Source of the DNA: Arthrobacter sp. zg-Y1171
GTDB lineage: Bacteria > Actinomycetota > Actinomycetes > Actinomycetales > Micrococcaceae
Direction of reading: 5' to 3'
Length of the DNA: 64,000 nucleotides
NCBI RefSeq assembly: GCF_025244845.1
Contig: NZ_CP104264.1
Coordinates: 930,001-994,000 of the forward strand
Every line of letters starts with the position of its first letter. The first letter of the stretch is position 1. This document shows, in pieces, positions 34,406 to 44,111 of the stretch. Under the pieces are notes generated by a model, which saw only the letters and a program-made list of their open reading frames with translations, was not told the origin of the DNA and did no database searches. Both the position numbers and the translations under genes were made by a program.

Positions 34406-35838
34406 CAACCCTGTTGCCCGCCGGTACCGAGATCGAGAAGCGCTCGAGCGCCCGGTCCGCCGCCGCCATGGTGGCGTTCCTCGCCTTTGGCGTGGTGCTC
34501 CCACTGCTGGTCCGCGGCGCCAGCGCCGTTTTTTACACCGACACGGATTTCCTGATCCGCTACGCTGTCGTGCTCTACGCCGCTGTGAAACTTTCCCTCG
34601 TGCTTAGCCAACGGGCCATCCGCCCCGTCTCCGGTGTGTTCTGGATCTTCGTCTATACCTGTATGGGGGTGGCACCGCTCGCGCAGTTGACCACTGGGCG
34701 GTCCACAGCCCTCGCGATCCAAGTGGACGACCAGATGCTGACGGGGGCCAGCCTGCTTACCCTTCTGGGATGCGTCTGTTTCGACATCGCATACCACTCA
34801 CGGCTGCGCCGGCCGCAGGCAGATAAGCCCCGGATGCGTGTGCACAGGCTGCGCGGCATAAGGGTCCTGCGCATGTTTTCCATTGGTGCGCTGGCTGCGG
34901 GACTGATTTATATCGTCCAGGTGGGAGGTATGGCCGTCTTTTTCCTCAGCAGGCAGGAGGCCGGCGCGGCACTTGATGCGATCAACCCGGACAGCGGCCA
35001 GGCCTTGCGGGCGATCATCTCCGGCGCAGGGTCGGTGGCCAACCTCTGCGCGCTTATCTTCTACATTCACGTGGTCCGTACCCGGGAGCATGCGCTGGTA
35101 ATCCTGGACGTCATCCTCATGGTGGCGCTGGTGCTGATGAACGTCGTCGTGAACAACCCGATCTCCAATTCACGCTACTGGGTCCTGGCTGTACTGTTCG
35201 GGCTGGTCCTCCCGCTGATCCGGGGACGCAAGGCGCTGTTCAACCTTGCCATCCTGGGCGGAACACTTGCCTCGATCTTCGTTTTCCCGCTGTCGGACAT
35301 CACCCGCCGGGCCGCCGGTACGCAGGCTCCGCTGCAGGTCGATTCGGTGTGGACCATGATCGCCACGAAGGATTACGACCAGTTCACCATGCTGGCCAAC
35401 ACCCTCGGCTATACCGCTGACCACGGACTGTCCTGGGGTATGCAGGCGCTGGGGCCGCTGCTTTTCTGGGTGCCGCGGGTGGGCTGGCCGGATAAGCCGT
35501 ACGACACCGGTGTTGAGGTTGGCATCTGGATGAACAACTCAAATCTCAACCTGTCGGCGCCGCTATGGGCGGAGGCCTGGATCAACTTCGGACTGCTCGG
35601 CGTGGTGCTGGCCTTCGCCGGCCTCGGCGTCTTGGCCCGCCGCCTGGACACGGCGTACCGGGCAGACGTTTTGGGAATGGGATCCGTCGGGTATCTGGGT
35701 ATCTCGATCTTTGCGGGCTACCTCTTCATCCTGATGCGCGGATCGCTGCTTCAGTCCATGGGCCGGCTGATGATCCTGGCGGTTTCCATCCTCATCCTGA
35801 CCACCGTGGCCAACGGCCGCGAAAGGAGCACACCATGA
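34402..35838 (+). CDS. Wzy-like polysaccharide polymerase
   Basis: The 478-residue protein has about ten to twelve membrane helices and a long loop in the C-terminal half (about 295-370), which fits oligosaccharide repeat-unit polymerases that join EPS repeats on the outer face of the membrane. Sequence families of Wzy are very diverse, so the call rests on topology and position between a glycosyltransferase and a flippase. It overlaps both neighbours by four bases (ATGA at each end), showing tight translational coupling in the operon. GGAAGG precedes the ATG. Confidence 0.78.
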   Translation: MTTLLPAGTEIEKRSSARSAAAMVAFLAFGVVLPLLVRGASAVFYTDTDFLIRYAVVLYAAVKLSLVLSQRAIRPVSGVFWIFVYTCMGVAPLAQLTTGRSTALAIQVDDQMLTGASLLTLLGCVCFDIAYHSRLRRPQADKPRMRVHRLRGIRVLRMFSIGALAAGLIYIVQVGGMAVFFLSRQEAGAALDAINPDSGQALRAIISGAGSVANLCALIFYIHVVRTREHALVILDVILMVALVLMNVVVNNPISNSRYWVLAVLFGLVLPLIRGRKALFNLAILGGTLASIFVFPLSDITRRAAGTQAPLQVDSVWTMIATKDYDQFTMLANTLGYTADHGLSWGMQALGPLLFWVPRVGWPDKPYDTGVEVGIWMNNSNLNLSAPLWAEAWINFGLLGVVLAFAGLGVLARRLDTAYRADVLGMGSVGYLGISIFAGYLFILMRGSLLQSMGRLMILAVSILILTTVANGRERSTP

Positions 35839-36635
35839 GCGGGCCCCTGCCCCTGCCCCAGGCACCGGACCGCCCGGGATTCCGTGCCTCCTTTGACCAG
35901 CTGAGACAGGCGCAGAAAACCCGCAAGGGCGCCCCGTTGTATCTGCTCTACGTGAACCGGCCGGCCGGCCGCGCCGTCGCAGCGGCCCTTCGGGGAACCC
36001 GGATCGCCCCCAATCATGTGACCTGGGCCGGAGCGGTCCTGACCTACGGGTCGTTGGTCTGGCTGGCGCTCTGGGCGCAGCCCGAGCCGGCGGCAGCACT
36101 GGCGGGCGTGCTGCTCGCTGCCGGGTATGTCCTTGATTCCGCGGACGGGCAGCTGGCCCGGCTGCAGGGCAGCAGCACGGCCTACGGGGAGTGGCTGGAC
36201 CACCTGCTGGACAACGGCCGGATAACGGTAATGCATGTGGCTGCTTTCTGCTTTCTCGCGCGGACAACGGATTACGACGTCGTGCTGCTGGCTCTCGCCT
36301 GCGGTGTTTTCCTGCTGGCCAGCTCTGTGATTTTCTTCGGGGGAATGCTCTTCGACCAGCTGGCCAGGAACGCCCGGACGGATCGCGGCCCGGGTCACGG
36401 GCCCGATGGGTGTTCCGGACAGGTCGCCGGCGCGAATCCGAATGCCGACCGGCGCCTGTTCGTCCGTTCCGTGGTGATGCTCCCCGCGGATTATGGAATT
36501 ACCTGCCTGGCTTTCCTGGCGCTGCCCGCGCCTTCGGTCTTCCTCACCGTTTACCTCATCCTGGCCGCCGCACACGTTGTGCTCGGTGCCGCGTTCGTAC
36601 GGCACTGGCGGTCCAAGCTCCTCCGGCTGCGCTGA
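35835..36635 (+). CDS. CDP-alcohol phosphatidyltransferase family protein
   Basis: The 266-residue membrane protein carries the complete CDP-alcohol phosphotransferase signature DGxxARx8GxxxDxxxD, here starting DGQLAR (about 98-103) and ending GEWLDHLLD. These enzymes displace CMP from a CDP-alcohol and pass the phospho-alcohol or phosphatidyl group to a hydroxyl acceptor. Several membrane helices follow. ATG 35835 is chosen: it has GAAAGGAG just upstream and overlaps the polymerase stop. Its presence within an EPS operon is unusual. It might make a special lipid or attach a phospho-alcohol such as glycerol phosphate to the polymer (inference). The TagD-like enzyme at 43.7 kb could supply the CDP-alcohol. 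Confidence 0.87.
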   Translation: MSGPLPLPQAPDRPGFRASFDQLRQAQKTRKGAPLYLLYVNRPAGRAVAAALRGTRIAPNHVTWAGAVLTYGSLVWLALWAQPEPAAALAGVLLAAGYVLDSADGQLARLQGSSTAYGEWLDHLLDNGRITVMHVAAFCFLARTTDYDVVLLALACGVFLLASSVIFFGGMLFDQLARNARTDRGPGHGPDGCSGQVAGANPNADRRLFVRSVVMLPADYGITCLAFLALPAPSVFLTVYLILAAAHVVLGAAFVRHWRSKLLRLR

Positions 36636-37870
36636 TGGGAGCAATGCGCCGCTTTGCCACCTTCGCCGACCAGGGTGTCTCGAGTGTGTCCAATTTCGTG
36701 GCCGTTGCCGTGGCGGCGAACGTGGCAGGCACCGGCGAGTTCGGCCAGTTTTCGCTCGCGTATGCCGGGTTGCTGCTGTTCCTCGGAGCGCAGCGCGCAT
36801 TCGTGGGTGAAACTCTGCTGGTGCGCTACTCGCGCACCGGTGCCCTCAACGCACAGGTCATCGCCGCCAGCCTGGGCGGATCGGTACTCGTGGCCGTACC
36901 GGCGGCGCTGTTCCTGCTGGGAGTTGCTGCCCTCGCAGAAGGGCAGGACGCACTCCTGTGGATGGTCATGGCGCTGGCAGCACCGTTTATCCTGCTGCAG
37001 GACAGCCTTCGGTACCTCTTCATCTGTCAGGGACTGCCGGCACGGGCGCTGGCCATAGACGGGCTCTGGGCAGGCCTGTCCATTCCTGCCATGCTGCTGG
37101 CGGCGAACGCTGGCTGGTCCCTGGCTCCGGTGCTCTTATGGTGGATCGCGGGGGCGTTCGCAGCGTTGGTCGTTGGCCTGATACTTGTCCGAAGTGTGCC
37201 GGCTGTGATGGCCGGAGCACGCTGGCTGCGGCTGAACCGGGACTGTGCATTCCGTTATCTCGCAGAGTTCGCTGCCCTCAACGCCTCGAGCTTCGCGGTG
37301 CTGTATCTGCTGGTCTTTCCATTGGGGGCCGCCGGTGTCGGGGCACTGCGTGCGGCGCAGTTGCTGTTTTCGCCGCTGAACACGGTTTTCGGTGCAGTGA
37401 AGACGGCGATCATTCCGGAACTGGTGCGCTCGCGGGGGACGGCAGTGTTCCGGCGGCGGCTGCTGGAAGCCTCGGCGGTGGTGTGTGGACTCGCTGTGGC
37501 CTGGGGTGCTGCCGTACTGCTTCTGCCCGATGCTGCCGGGGAATTCGTATTGGGCGATACCTGGTCCAACGCCACGGAGCTGCGCTGGCCGTATGCCATG
37601 CACTACCTGGCCATGGTCCCTTACACGGTCATGCTGGCCTATTTCCGGGCCTCCGAGGCCAACCGGCTTTCCACCCTTATGCGTGCAGTCCTTGCCGGCC
37701 TAACCCTGGTACTGCCGCTCTGTTTCGCCCTGACGGGATCCGTGGTGGCCGCAGCGTGGGGCTTTGCAGGTGCCGTCGCCCTGGCCTCGGCCTGCGGCTT
37801 GCTCAGTCTGGCCGTCAGGCGCCGCAGCGGAGCTGAGGCAGCGATGACGCAGGAGGTCTCCAGCCGGTAG
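36635..37870 (+). CDS. Wzx-like polysaccharide flippase
   Basis: The 411-residue protein has about twelve membrane helices and the general character of MOP-superfamily exporters, which flip the undecaprenyl-linked repeat across the membrane. No single catalytic motif defines this family; the call rests on length, topology (starting FATFADQGVSSVSNFVAVAVAA) and its place at the end of an EPS operon next to a polymerase. The ATG shares one base with the preceding stop (TGATG). A long perfect hairpin follows and closes the operon. Confidence 0.8.
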   Translation: MGAMRRFATFADQGVSSVSNFVAVAVAANVAGTGEFGQFSLAYAGLLLFLGAQRAFVGETLLVRYSRTGALNAQVIAASLGGSVLVAVPAALFLLGVAALAEGQDALLWMVMALAAPFILLQDSLRYLFICQGLPARALAIDGLWAGLSIPAMLLAANAGWSLAPVLLWWIAGAFAALVVGLILVRSVPAVMAGARWLRLNRDCAFRYLAEFAALNASSFAVLYLLVFPLGAAGVGALRAAQLLFSPLNTVFGAVKTAIIPELVRSRGTAVFRRRLLEASAVVCGLAVAWGAAVLLLPDAAGEFVLGDTWSNATELRWPYAMHYLAMVPYTVMLAYFRASEANRLSTLMRAVLAGLTLVLPLCFALTGSVVAAAWGFAGAVALASACGLLSLAVRRRSGAEAAMTQEVSSR

Positions 37871-37941
37871 ACGCGGGAGCCGCTGTCCGAACAGCCGGGC
37901 TGCACGGGCAGAAGGTACCGGTGCCCCATCAGGGGAGGAAT

Positions 37942-37996
37942 GCAGGCAAAGGCCCGGCACCTGACCAGGGTGATCAGGTGCCGGGCCTTTGCCTGC
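37942..37996. terminator. Bidirectional terminator with a 23-bp perfect stem
   Basis: Bases 37942-37964 pair perfectly with 37974-37996 around a nine-base loop. The A3/T3 steps inside the stem give weak U-runs on either strand. It lies between the convergent flippase and tyrosine kinase genes and should stop transcription from both sides. Confidence 0.88.
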
Positions 37997-38041
37997 CGCA
38001 TGACACAGTGCGGTCCGTCGGGTCCGCAGGGGGACTGGGAA

Positions 38042-39514
38042 TCAGCTCTTTACAGGGTGCTTCCGGCGGGCGCTGCGGCCCTCACCGCCGTGCACGATGG
38101 CAGCCTCAGCTTCGGCGATCGGCGACGACGGCTGGCCGCTCTGCTCCCCGTCCAGCGGGGACGCCGGAACGGCTCCGTAGCCGGCGAGGTACGCCGAGTT
38201 CGCATCCGGGCCCTTCCGCGGTATGCGGTTCAGGACGACCCCGATGACATTGGCTTTCACCAGGTTCAGCTGTTCAACTGCCTTGGACAGATTGTGCTGG
38301 CTGACCTTTGTCGCACCGACCACCAGCAGCAGGCTGTCCGTGTACCGGGTCAGAATAGTGGCGTCGGCGACCGGCAACACCGGCGGGGCATCAAAGATCA
38401 CGACGTCGTATGCCTCCTCCATTTCCCCGATCAGCTTCTGCATGGTGGATGAACCCAGCAGTTCCGTGGGGTTTGGCGGCAACGGACCCGAGGTCAGGAC
38501 GGACAAGCCGCCGTTGCCCCAGTGCTGCGCCGCATCGGAGAGGTTGGTACGCCCGATCAATACCGTGGTCAGTCCCACGGTTTGCTCCAAACCGGTGGCA
38601 GCGGCCACCGAAGGGAGGCGCAGGTCAGCGTCGACCAGCAGGACGCTGCGGCCGCTTTGCGCGATGCTCAGCGCCAGGTTCAGGGCTACTGTGCTTTTGC
38701 CTTCTCCGGCCTGGGACGACGTGACTACTACGGATTGCATCTCATGTCCGACGGCGGCGAACTCCAAGTTGGTCCGCAGCTGGCGGAACGCATCGCTGCC
38801 CGAGCCGCCGAGCACGAACGGTGCGGAGGAGACCCCGGGGGTCGCCGATTCAGTGATACCGCCCAGCAGCGCCAGCGAGGTGGACCTGCGCAGATCTGCT
38901 TCCGTCCGGACATGCCGGTCCAGGACGTTCCTCAGGATGGCTACCACCAGCCCGGCGGCCAGGCCGTAAAGCAGGCCGAGCAGCAGATTCAGGGAAGTCT
39001 TGGGGCTGGACGGGCTGGCCGGTGCCTGCGCAGTGTCCACTGAGGACAGCCGGACCGGCGAGGGCAGTCCGTTGGTGGGACGCTCCAGGTCTGCCACGGA
39101 CACAATCAGGCTTGAGACAACGCCGTTGGCAATTTCCGCGGCACGCTCAGGAGAGGAGTCGACGGCTTCGATCTCAATGATCACCGTGTTGCGGGAGGTC
39201 GAGGCTTTGACGTTCTTCGCCAGCTCCGGCGCGGTGGTGTCGAGGCCGAGCTTTTCAATCACCGGGTCCAGGACCTGCGGCTTCCTGACCAGGTCGACGT
39301 AGGACTGCACCCGGGCCAGCGCGAAAACACTGCCCTGCTGTAGTTCGGCCGATGACTCCACGTTTTGGGTCGAGACAAAAATACTGCTGTTTGCGGTGTA
39401 ATCCTTCGGCATGATGACAGACACCACGCCGGCCGTGATCAGGCCAATAAGAGCGAATGAAACAATAAGCATCCAATTTCGTCGCAGGACGAGAATCTGT
39501 TCGCGCATATCCAT
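38042..39514 (-). CDS. Wzz/Wzc-like polysaccharide biosynthesis tyrosine autokinase
   Basis: The 490-residue protein joins a Wzz-type chain-length domain to a BY-kinase domain. Membrane helices lie at about 17-35 and 177-195, flanking the external Wzz part. The kinase has Walker A SSQAGEGKST (266-275), Walker A' VDADLR (294-299) and Walker B VVIFDAPPVL. Such proteins control EPS polymerisation and export by cycling tyrosine phosphorylation. The C-terminal tail has only a few tyrosines (SAYLAGYGAV), fewer than Wzc. GGAAGGGG precedes the ATG. It converges on the EPS operon; a matching low-molecular-weight phosphatase lies at 58.8 kb. Confidence 0.93.
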   Translation of the reverse strand: MDMREQILVLRRNWMLIVSFALIGLITAGVVSVIMPKDYTANSSIFVSTQNVESSAELQQGSVFALARVQSYVDLVRKPQVLDPVIEKLGLDTTAPELAKNVKASTSRNTVIIEIEAVDSSPERAAEIANGVVSSLIVSVADLERPTNGLPSPVRLSSVDTAQAPASPSSPKTSLNLLLGLLYGLAAGLVVAILRNVLDRHVRTEADLRRSTSLALLGGITESATPGVSSAPFVLGGSGSDAFRQLRTNLEFAAVGHEMQSVVVTSSQAGEGKSTVALNLALSIAQSGRSVLLVDADLRLPSVAAATGLEQTVGLTTVLIGRTNLSDAAQHWGNGGLSVLTSGPLPPNPTELLGSSTMQKLIGEMEEAYDVVIFDAPPVLPVADATILTRYTDSLLLVVGATKVSQHNLSKAVEQLNLVKANVIGVVLNRIPRKGPDANSAYLAGYGAVPASPLDGEQSGQPSSPIAEAEAAIVHGGEGRSARRKHPVKS

Positions 39515-39576
39515 TGGTTACCCCTTCCCTTGGATAAGATGGCTGGTTGGTTGCGGTGCTTGGTGGATCCGGCGCC

Positions 39577-40299
39577 TCATGAGCGGAACCAGGAGTGGCA
39601 CTGGCTGGAATCCACCCGTGCGGCATCTGCCCCGATAGTGACCGGTGCGGAGCCGTCGTAGTTTCCGATCAGCGCGCCGGACCCGGTATAGATCGAGATG
39701 CTGCATCCGTCGATGCCTGTGTAGGCACGGTAGGTGCCGGGAGCGATGGAGGGTTCTTCTGCGTGGGGTGCGGGCTCGCCCACAATGAAAACCCCGTCCG
39801 GGAATCCGAGTGCGGATGCCTCGAGCTCCGGCAGCAGGTCCGCGCACAGAGCATTGATCGCGTCGGCCATCTCGGTCGAGGGATTCGTAATCAGCTCGCT
39901 GACCACGGCCTCGGGATCGGATGCCTTTGCGCTCAACAGAACGTCGCATCGTTCCTGGCCGACCTGCAGTACGGCGTTAGGATCAACGCCCTCGGGCACC
40001 TTGCCCTCGAGGAAGACCTTCTCGGCGTCGTTGAAGGTGGGCTCCGGTGCCGGCTGCGGGGACTGGTCGCCGGTGGGCTGTTCCTCCGCGTCAGGAGCGC
40101 CGGACGGGGATTCGGCGGCGGTGCTGCCGCCGCCGGACGGGGAAGGGGGTGCGGAGGGGATGGAGCTGGCCGTAGCCTTCGGGTTTCCCTGCCCGGGATC
40201 GGAGGAACTGCAGGCTGTGGCCGTCCCCAGCAACGGAACCAACAGCCCGGCGGCGAGCAGACGTGCCGCCACGGGTTGTTTACTGAGACCTGTTTTCAT
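39577..40299 (-). CDS. Putative secreted lipoprotein of unknown function
   Basis: The 240-residue protein has a basic N-terminus, a hydrophobic core and a lipobox-like TATAC with Cys30, so it is probably a lipid-anchored surface protein. A Ser/Gly/Pro-rich stretch (about 31-75) acts as a spacer. The remaining domain (about 80-240) has four cysteines and ends in GADAARVDSSQCHSWF; it is not recognised. It lies between the EPS kinase and the large secreted protein, all on the minus strand, so a surface or EPS-related role is likely but unproven. Confidence 0.72.
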   Translation of the reverse strand: MKTGLSKQPVAARLLAAGLLVPLLGTATACSSSDPGQGNPKATASSIPSAPPSPSGGGSTAAESPSGAPDAEEQPTGDQSPQPAPEPTFNDAEKVFLEGKVPEGVDPNAVLQVGQERCDVLLSAKASDPEAVVSELITNPSTEMADAINALCADLLPELEASALGFPDGVFIVGEPAPHAEEPSIAPGTYRAYTGIDGCSISIYTGSGALIGNYDGSAPVTIGADAARVDSSQCHSWFRS

Positions 40300-40348
40300 G
40301 CGATGCGCTTTCTCTTCAAGGCGGAACGTGTGCCCCGCCGGCCGGATG

Positions 40349-43300
40349 TCAGGGGGCGAAGACGAGGGTCAGGACCGGACGGCGGGTGGATGATGCTTCT
40401 CTGGTGTAGAACCACGCGTTGTCCGTGCCGGTACTGGTGATGCCCAGGTTCACCGGTCCGGCCAACAGCGCGGAGACGGCCTCCGGATCAAGGTTGATGG
40501 TGTAGGCACTGTTCACTGCGGTAGGTGCGATGCTGCCCAGCAGGGTCGAAGCCAGAGCCGGCCTGGTGTTCCAACTGGTAGCCGCCTCCGACCAGCTGCC
40601 GGTAACGGAGTGGATTGTGTGCTGGTCCACCGATCCCGCGATGGACTCGGTCGTGGTGTAGAGCCGGAGGGTGGCCGATTGCAGGCGCATCCCGTCCGGC
40701 ACTTCGGTGCCGGGCAGGAACCGCAGATACGAGGTGTAGCCAAGGTTGCCGCGGGAGGCCATGGTGACGGGGGAGCCGAACGCCGAGTTCGGTGCTGCTT
40801 GATTAACGTAGGTGTCCTCCGACGGCGTCAACGTCAGCGTGACCGGCTGCACGGGGACTTCGGCGGTGGGAACTGTTGCGGAGGCCGGCGCCGAAGCCGG
40901 TCCGCTGTTCTCCGCGGCGTCAACTGCCACGATCCGGTAATGGTAGGTCCCTGGTGCCAGTTCCCTGTCCTCGTAGGACAGTGCCGTTCCGGGCACCGTG
41001 GCCCGCAGGGTTCCTGCGGACGGAGTGAAATCCTCCACGGTGGACCGATGGACCCGGTACCCGGTGACTCCAACATTGTCGGTGGCAGCGGTCCAGCCCA
41101 GATTCACGGTGGTTCCCGAGAGGGAGGCAGTTGCACCTCCCACCGCCGACGGCGGCGTGCTGTCCGGAGCCGGGGCGCCTCCGCCGGCGGCTGTGTAGTG
41201 CGCCTGCACCGTGGCCTGGCTCAGGGCCGTGGGGTAGACGGCGAATTCATCAACGCTGCCCTTGAAATACCGGCTGCGGGGCATCTGCGGCCACGTCGAG
41301 CCCAGCTGGTCTCCGCCGATCCGCCAGGATCCGGCGACCGATTCGTTGGTGGTCACCTCGTTCGCGCCCACCTGCACGCCGTCGACATAGAGAACCATGC
41401 CGTTGGGCCCCTGGGTGGCGACCACATGATGCCAGGCGTCGTCGTTGTAGGTAGCGGGCGAGACGAGCGTCTGTGCACTGCCGTTCCAGACCCCGAAGAT
41501 CAGGTTGCCGGCGTTGTTCATGTAGACGTGCCGGTCGTAGCTGCTGCTGAGGCCGGGGGAAGTATTGTTTCGGCGCGGCTGTCCGTTGCCGAAGCCGAAG
41601 ATTTTTCCGCCCGTGGTGGTGTCGGTCCGGAACCAGGCCTCTGCACTGAACACCTTGGGCGGGGTGACCCGCTGCGGGCCGTAGACGAAATCGTCCACAC
41701 CGTCGAAGCTGGTGGCCCGGTTGGCGTCGCCGGCAAGTGCGCCGGCGGCTGAGCCCATGACGGGAGAGCCGTAGGGCAGACCCATCCGGTCGCCTGCGGA
41801 ATCCGGCGCGGCGGCAAAGGAGTCGCCGAGGCGCCAGTAGGTTTCCGCGCCGTCCGCGCGGACCCTGGAGGAGTAGGCCTGCGCCGTGGTGGCCGTGGTG
41901 ATCTGTACCTGGGCCGAGAGCGGTCCCGCGTGTCCGTCGGGATCGTTGGCGCGGACCCGGTAGGAGTAGCTGACCCCGGGTGTCGCGGTGGTGTCCGTGA
42001 ATGAGGCCTGCGGCAGGTTCCACCAGAGAGAGGACGCCGCTACGGTGCGCAACGGGGTGGAGGATCCGTTGCGGTAGATGCTGTAGGTCAGCTCCGAGTC
42101 GTCGGGGTCTGTTGCCGTCTGCCAGCGGATGGTGTTCTGCCCGACGGCGCGGGACTCGACGCTGACGAACCGGGGTGTGCCGGGGCCGGCGGTGCCAGGA
42201 CCGGGGCCGAACCGGGTCAGGCTTTGCTGGGCCTTGCCGTTGGTGGTGGTGAACTCCCCGCCGACCCACAGCACGTCGTTTGATCCGGTGGTGGTGTGTG
42301 CAAGGGTCCGCGGACCGATGCCTTCACCCTGCCCGTCATTGGTCAGGGGGTTCCACTGCATCATGGGGGAGGGGTTGTCCACGTCCTGGGCACTGAGGTG
42401 GATCCGGCTTCCATCGGTGAATGAACCCATGCTGCCGCAGTCGTGGGAGTGATGCGCGGCGTAGAGGCTGTGCTGGTAGATGGACACGGCCTGCGTGGCA
42501 CCGAGGCAGGTGTCCCTCCAGACCTGGTCATACGTGCCCAGATCGAGGCGGGCCCGTCCGTCGAAGACACCACCACCGGTTCCTTCGTTGCCGATGTAGA
42601 AGCTGGTGGCATCGGAGGTGATGGATTTCACTACTGACGTTCTCGGAATGAAGAAGTTCGGATATGTCCTGATGTTGCTGCCCGAGACCGGGTCCAGGAC
42701 TGCCAGGGACTTGGAGTCGGTGCCGTTCATGGTCGTGAAGTCTCCGCCGGCGATGACCACGTTCTTGGCGGGCGGGACGTGCAGGGCCCGGATGGGCAGG
42801 TCCGCCGACGGGGCCCAGGGCAGCAGTGCTCCGGTCGGAGTGACGGCGGCGAGGCGCTCACGGGGGGTGTTGCGGACGGTGCGGAAGTCCCCGCCGAAAT
42901 ACACGGTGTCGCTGGTGGCGTCGATGGCGCGGACGGTGGCGGAAACGCCGCCGGGATTGAAGCTGGTTTTGACGGTGCAGCCGGGCAGGTTGATCGCGGC
43001 GATGCTTGAGGCATTGACGCCGTTGACGGAGCTGAAGCTGCCGCCGATGTAGAGGGTTCGCCCGTCAGGGGAAACATCCATGGCGCGGACGGTGCCGCTG
43101 CCGCCGGTGACCGAGAGGTTGCAGTTGGTCGGGTTCCCTGTGTAGGCGTCGAAAGCGGCGAAGTTCACGGCGCTGCGTGTTCCGGTGCCGCCGGCGGTGG
43201 TGCCGGGCGGGCGGATGGCGGTGAAGGTGCCGCCGGCGTAGACGATGCCGTTGGACTGTGCCAATGCCCAGACGATGCCGTTGGTCTGCCAGGTGGGCAG

Positions 43301-43417
43301 GTCGGTGGCAGAAAAAGCGACGCCGGGGCTAATGGCAGACGCCGGCGTTGCTGTCCCTGCCAACGTGGTTGCTGCCAGGGCCGCAACCGCCAATAGAGCT
43401 GCTAATGATTTACGCAC
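40349..43417 (-). CDS. Large secreted multidomain protein: beta-propeller, Fn3, LamG, DNRLRE
   Basis: The 1022-residue product has a Sec signal peptide (about 1-28, ending PASA). Five GGxF repeats (AGGTFTAI, IGGSFSSV, FGGDFRTV, AGGDFTTM, VGGEFTTT) between 30 and 410 indicate a beta-propeller. An Fn3-like region (about 425-520) precedes a LamG/concanavalin-type domain (about 530-750, FDGVDDFVYG, WHHVVATQ, LYVDGVQVG). A second Fn3-like domain (about 765-850) and a C-terminal DNRLRE-type domain (about 860-1022, starting SEDTYVNQ) complete it. No membrane anchor or sortase signal is seen. It is probably a matrix or adhesin protein that binds carbohydrate. The start is GTG with GAGG upstream. Confidence 0.85.
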   Translation of the reverse strand: MRKSLAALLAVAALAATTLAGTATPASAISPGVAFSATDLPTWQTNGIVWALAQSNGIVYAGGTFTAIRPPGTTAGGTGTRSAVNFAAFDAYTGNPTNCNLSVTGGSGTVRAMDVSPDGRTLYIGGSFSSVNGVNASSIAAINLPGCTVKTSFNPGGVSATVRAIDATSDTVYFGGDFRTVRNTPRERLAAVTPTGALLPWAPSADLPIRALHVPPAKNVVIAGGDFTTMNGTDSKSLAVLDPVSGSNIRTYPNFFIPRTSVVKSITSDATSFYIGNEGTGGGVFDGRARLDLGTYDQVWRDTCLGATQAVSIYQHSLYAAHHSHDCGSMGSFTDGSRIHLSAQDVDNPSPMMQWNPLTNDGQGEGIGPRTLAHTTTGSNDVLWVGGEFTTTNGKAQQSLTRFGPGPGTAGPGTPRFVSVESRAVGQNTIRWQTATDPDDSELTYSIYRNGSSTPLRTVAASSLWWNLPQASFTDTTATPGVSYSYRVRANDPDGHAGPLSAQVQITTATTAQAYSSRVRADGAETYWRLGDSFAAAPDSAGDRMGLPYGSPVMGSAAGALAGDANRATSFDGVDDFVYGPQRVTPPKVFSAEAWFRTDTTTGGKIFGFGNGQPRRNNTSPGLSSSYDRHVYMNNAGNLIFGVWNGSAQTLVSPATYNDDAWHHVVATQGPNGMVLYVDGVQVGANEVTTNESVAGSWRIGGDQLGSTWPQMPRSRYFKGSVDEFAVYPTALSQATVQAHYTAAGGGAPAPDSTPPSAVGGATASLSGTTVNLGWTAATDNVGVTGYRVHRSTVEDFTPSAGTLRATVPGTALSYEDRELAPGTYHYRIVAVDAAENSGPASAPASATVPTAEVPVQPVTLTLTPSEDTYVNQAAPNSAFGSPVTMASRGNLGYTSYLRFLPGTEVPDGMRLQSATLRLYTTTESIAGSVDQHTIHSVTGSWSEAATSWNTRPALASTLLGSIAPTAVNSAYTINLDPEAVSALLAGPVNLGITSTGTDNAWFYTREASSTRRPVLTLVFAP

Positions 43418-43661
43418 GCCACGCCTCGTTTACATGGGGTCGGGACGATTTGCCCGAGACTGTGAGCATCGTAGCCATGCGGAAGAGGCCGTTTGCACGG
43501 TGTCCATTACCCGACTTGTGCCCGACGTTACGCGGCATCCGCGCACCGGTACCCGTGTTTGCAGTGAGGTTACTCGAAGCCGAAAAATGCCCTTTACCGC
43601 CGGTTCCCGGGACTGGAAGATAAGCCGGAAAGTCACTGTCGCAGCTGGGGGTCCATAGGTC

Positions 43662-44111
43662 ATGCCTGTAAAAGTCGGTTACGCCTCGGGCGTCTACGAT
43701 CTCTTCCATATCGGCCATTTGAACCTGCTGCGTGAGGCCCGGGACCGGTGTGATTTCCTTATCGCCGGCGTCGCTTCGGCGGAAATGTCCCAGCGGCTTA
43801 AAGGCACCACCCCGGTGGTTCCGCTGGCCGAGCGGCTGGAGATCGTGCGCAGTATCCGGTTCGTGGACGCCGTGGTGGTGGATGAACACGTGAATAAGGC
43901 CGAGACGTGGCGCGAAGTCGGATTCAACGTTTTCTTCAAAGGCGACGACTGGCGGGGCACACCGAAGGGCGTACGTCTGGAACGGGATATGAAGCTGATC
44001 GGTGTCGAAGTCGTCTACCTGCCGTATACGGCAACCACCTCTTCTACGATGCTGCGCCGCGCGCTGAGCGCAATCACCGGTTTACCCGGCGACTCTGCCC
44101 TGAACGCATGA
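43662..44111 (+). CDS. TagD-like glycerol-3-phosphate cytidylyltransferase
   Basis: The 149-residue enzyme belongs to the nucleotidyltransferase superfamily with HxGH motif in GVYDLFHIGHLNLL (10-23). KGDDWRGT and the C-terminal TTSSTMLRR match the features of TagD, which makes CDP-glycerol from CTP and glycerol-3-phosphate for teichoic-acid-like polymers. A related substrate cannot be excluded. Its stop overlaps the following lipoprotein start (ATGA), so the two are coupled. CDP-glycerol could feed the CDP-alcohol phosphotransferase of the EPS operon (inference). Confidence 0.85.
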   Translation: MPVKVGYASGVYDLFHIGHLNLLREARDRCDFLIAGVASAEMSQRLKGTTPVVPLAERLEIVRSIRFVDAVVVDEHVNKAETWREVGFNVFFKGDDWRGTPKGVRLERDMKLIGVEVVYLPYTATTSSTMLRRALSAITGLPGDSALNA

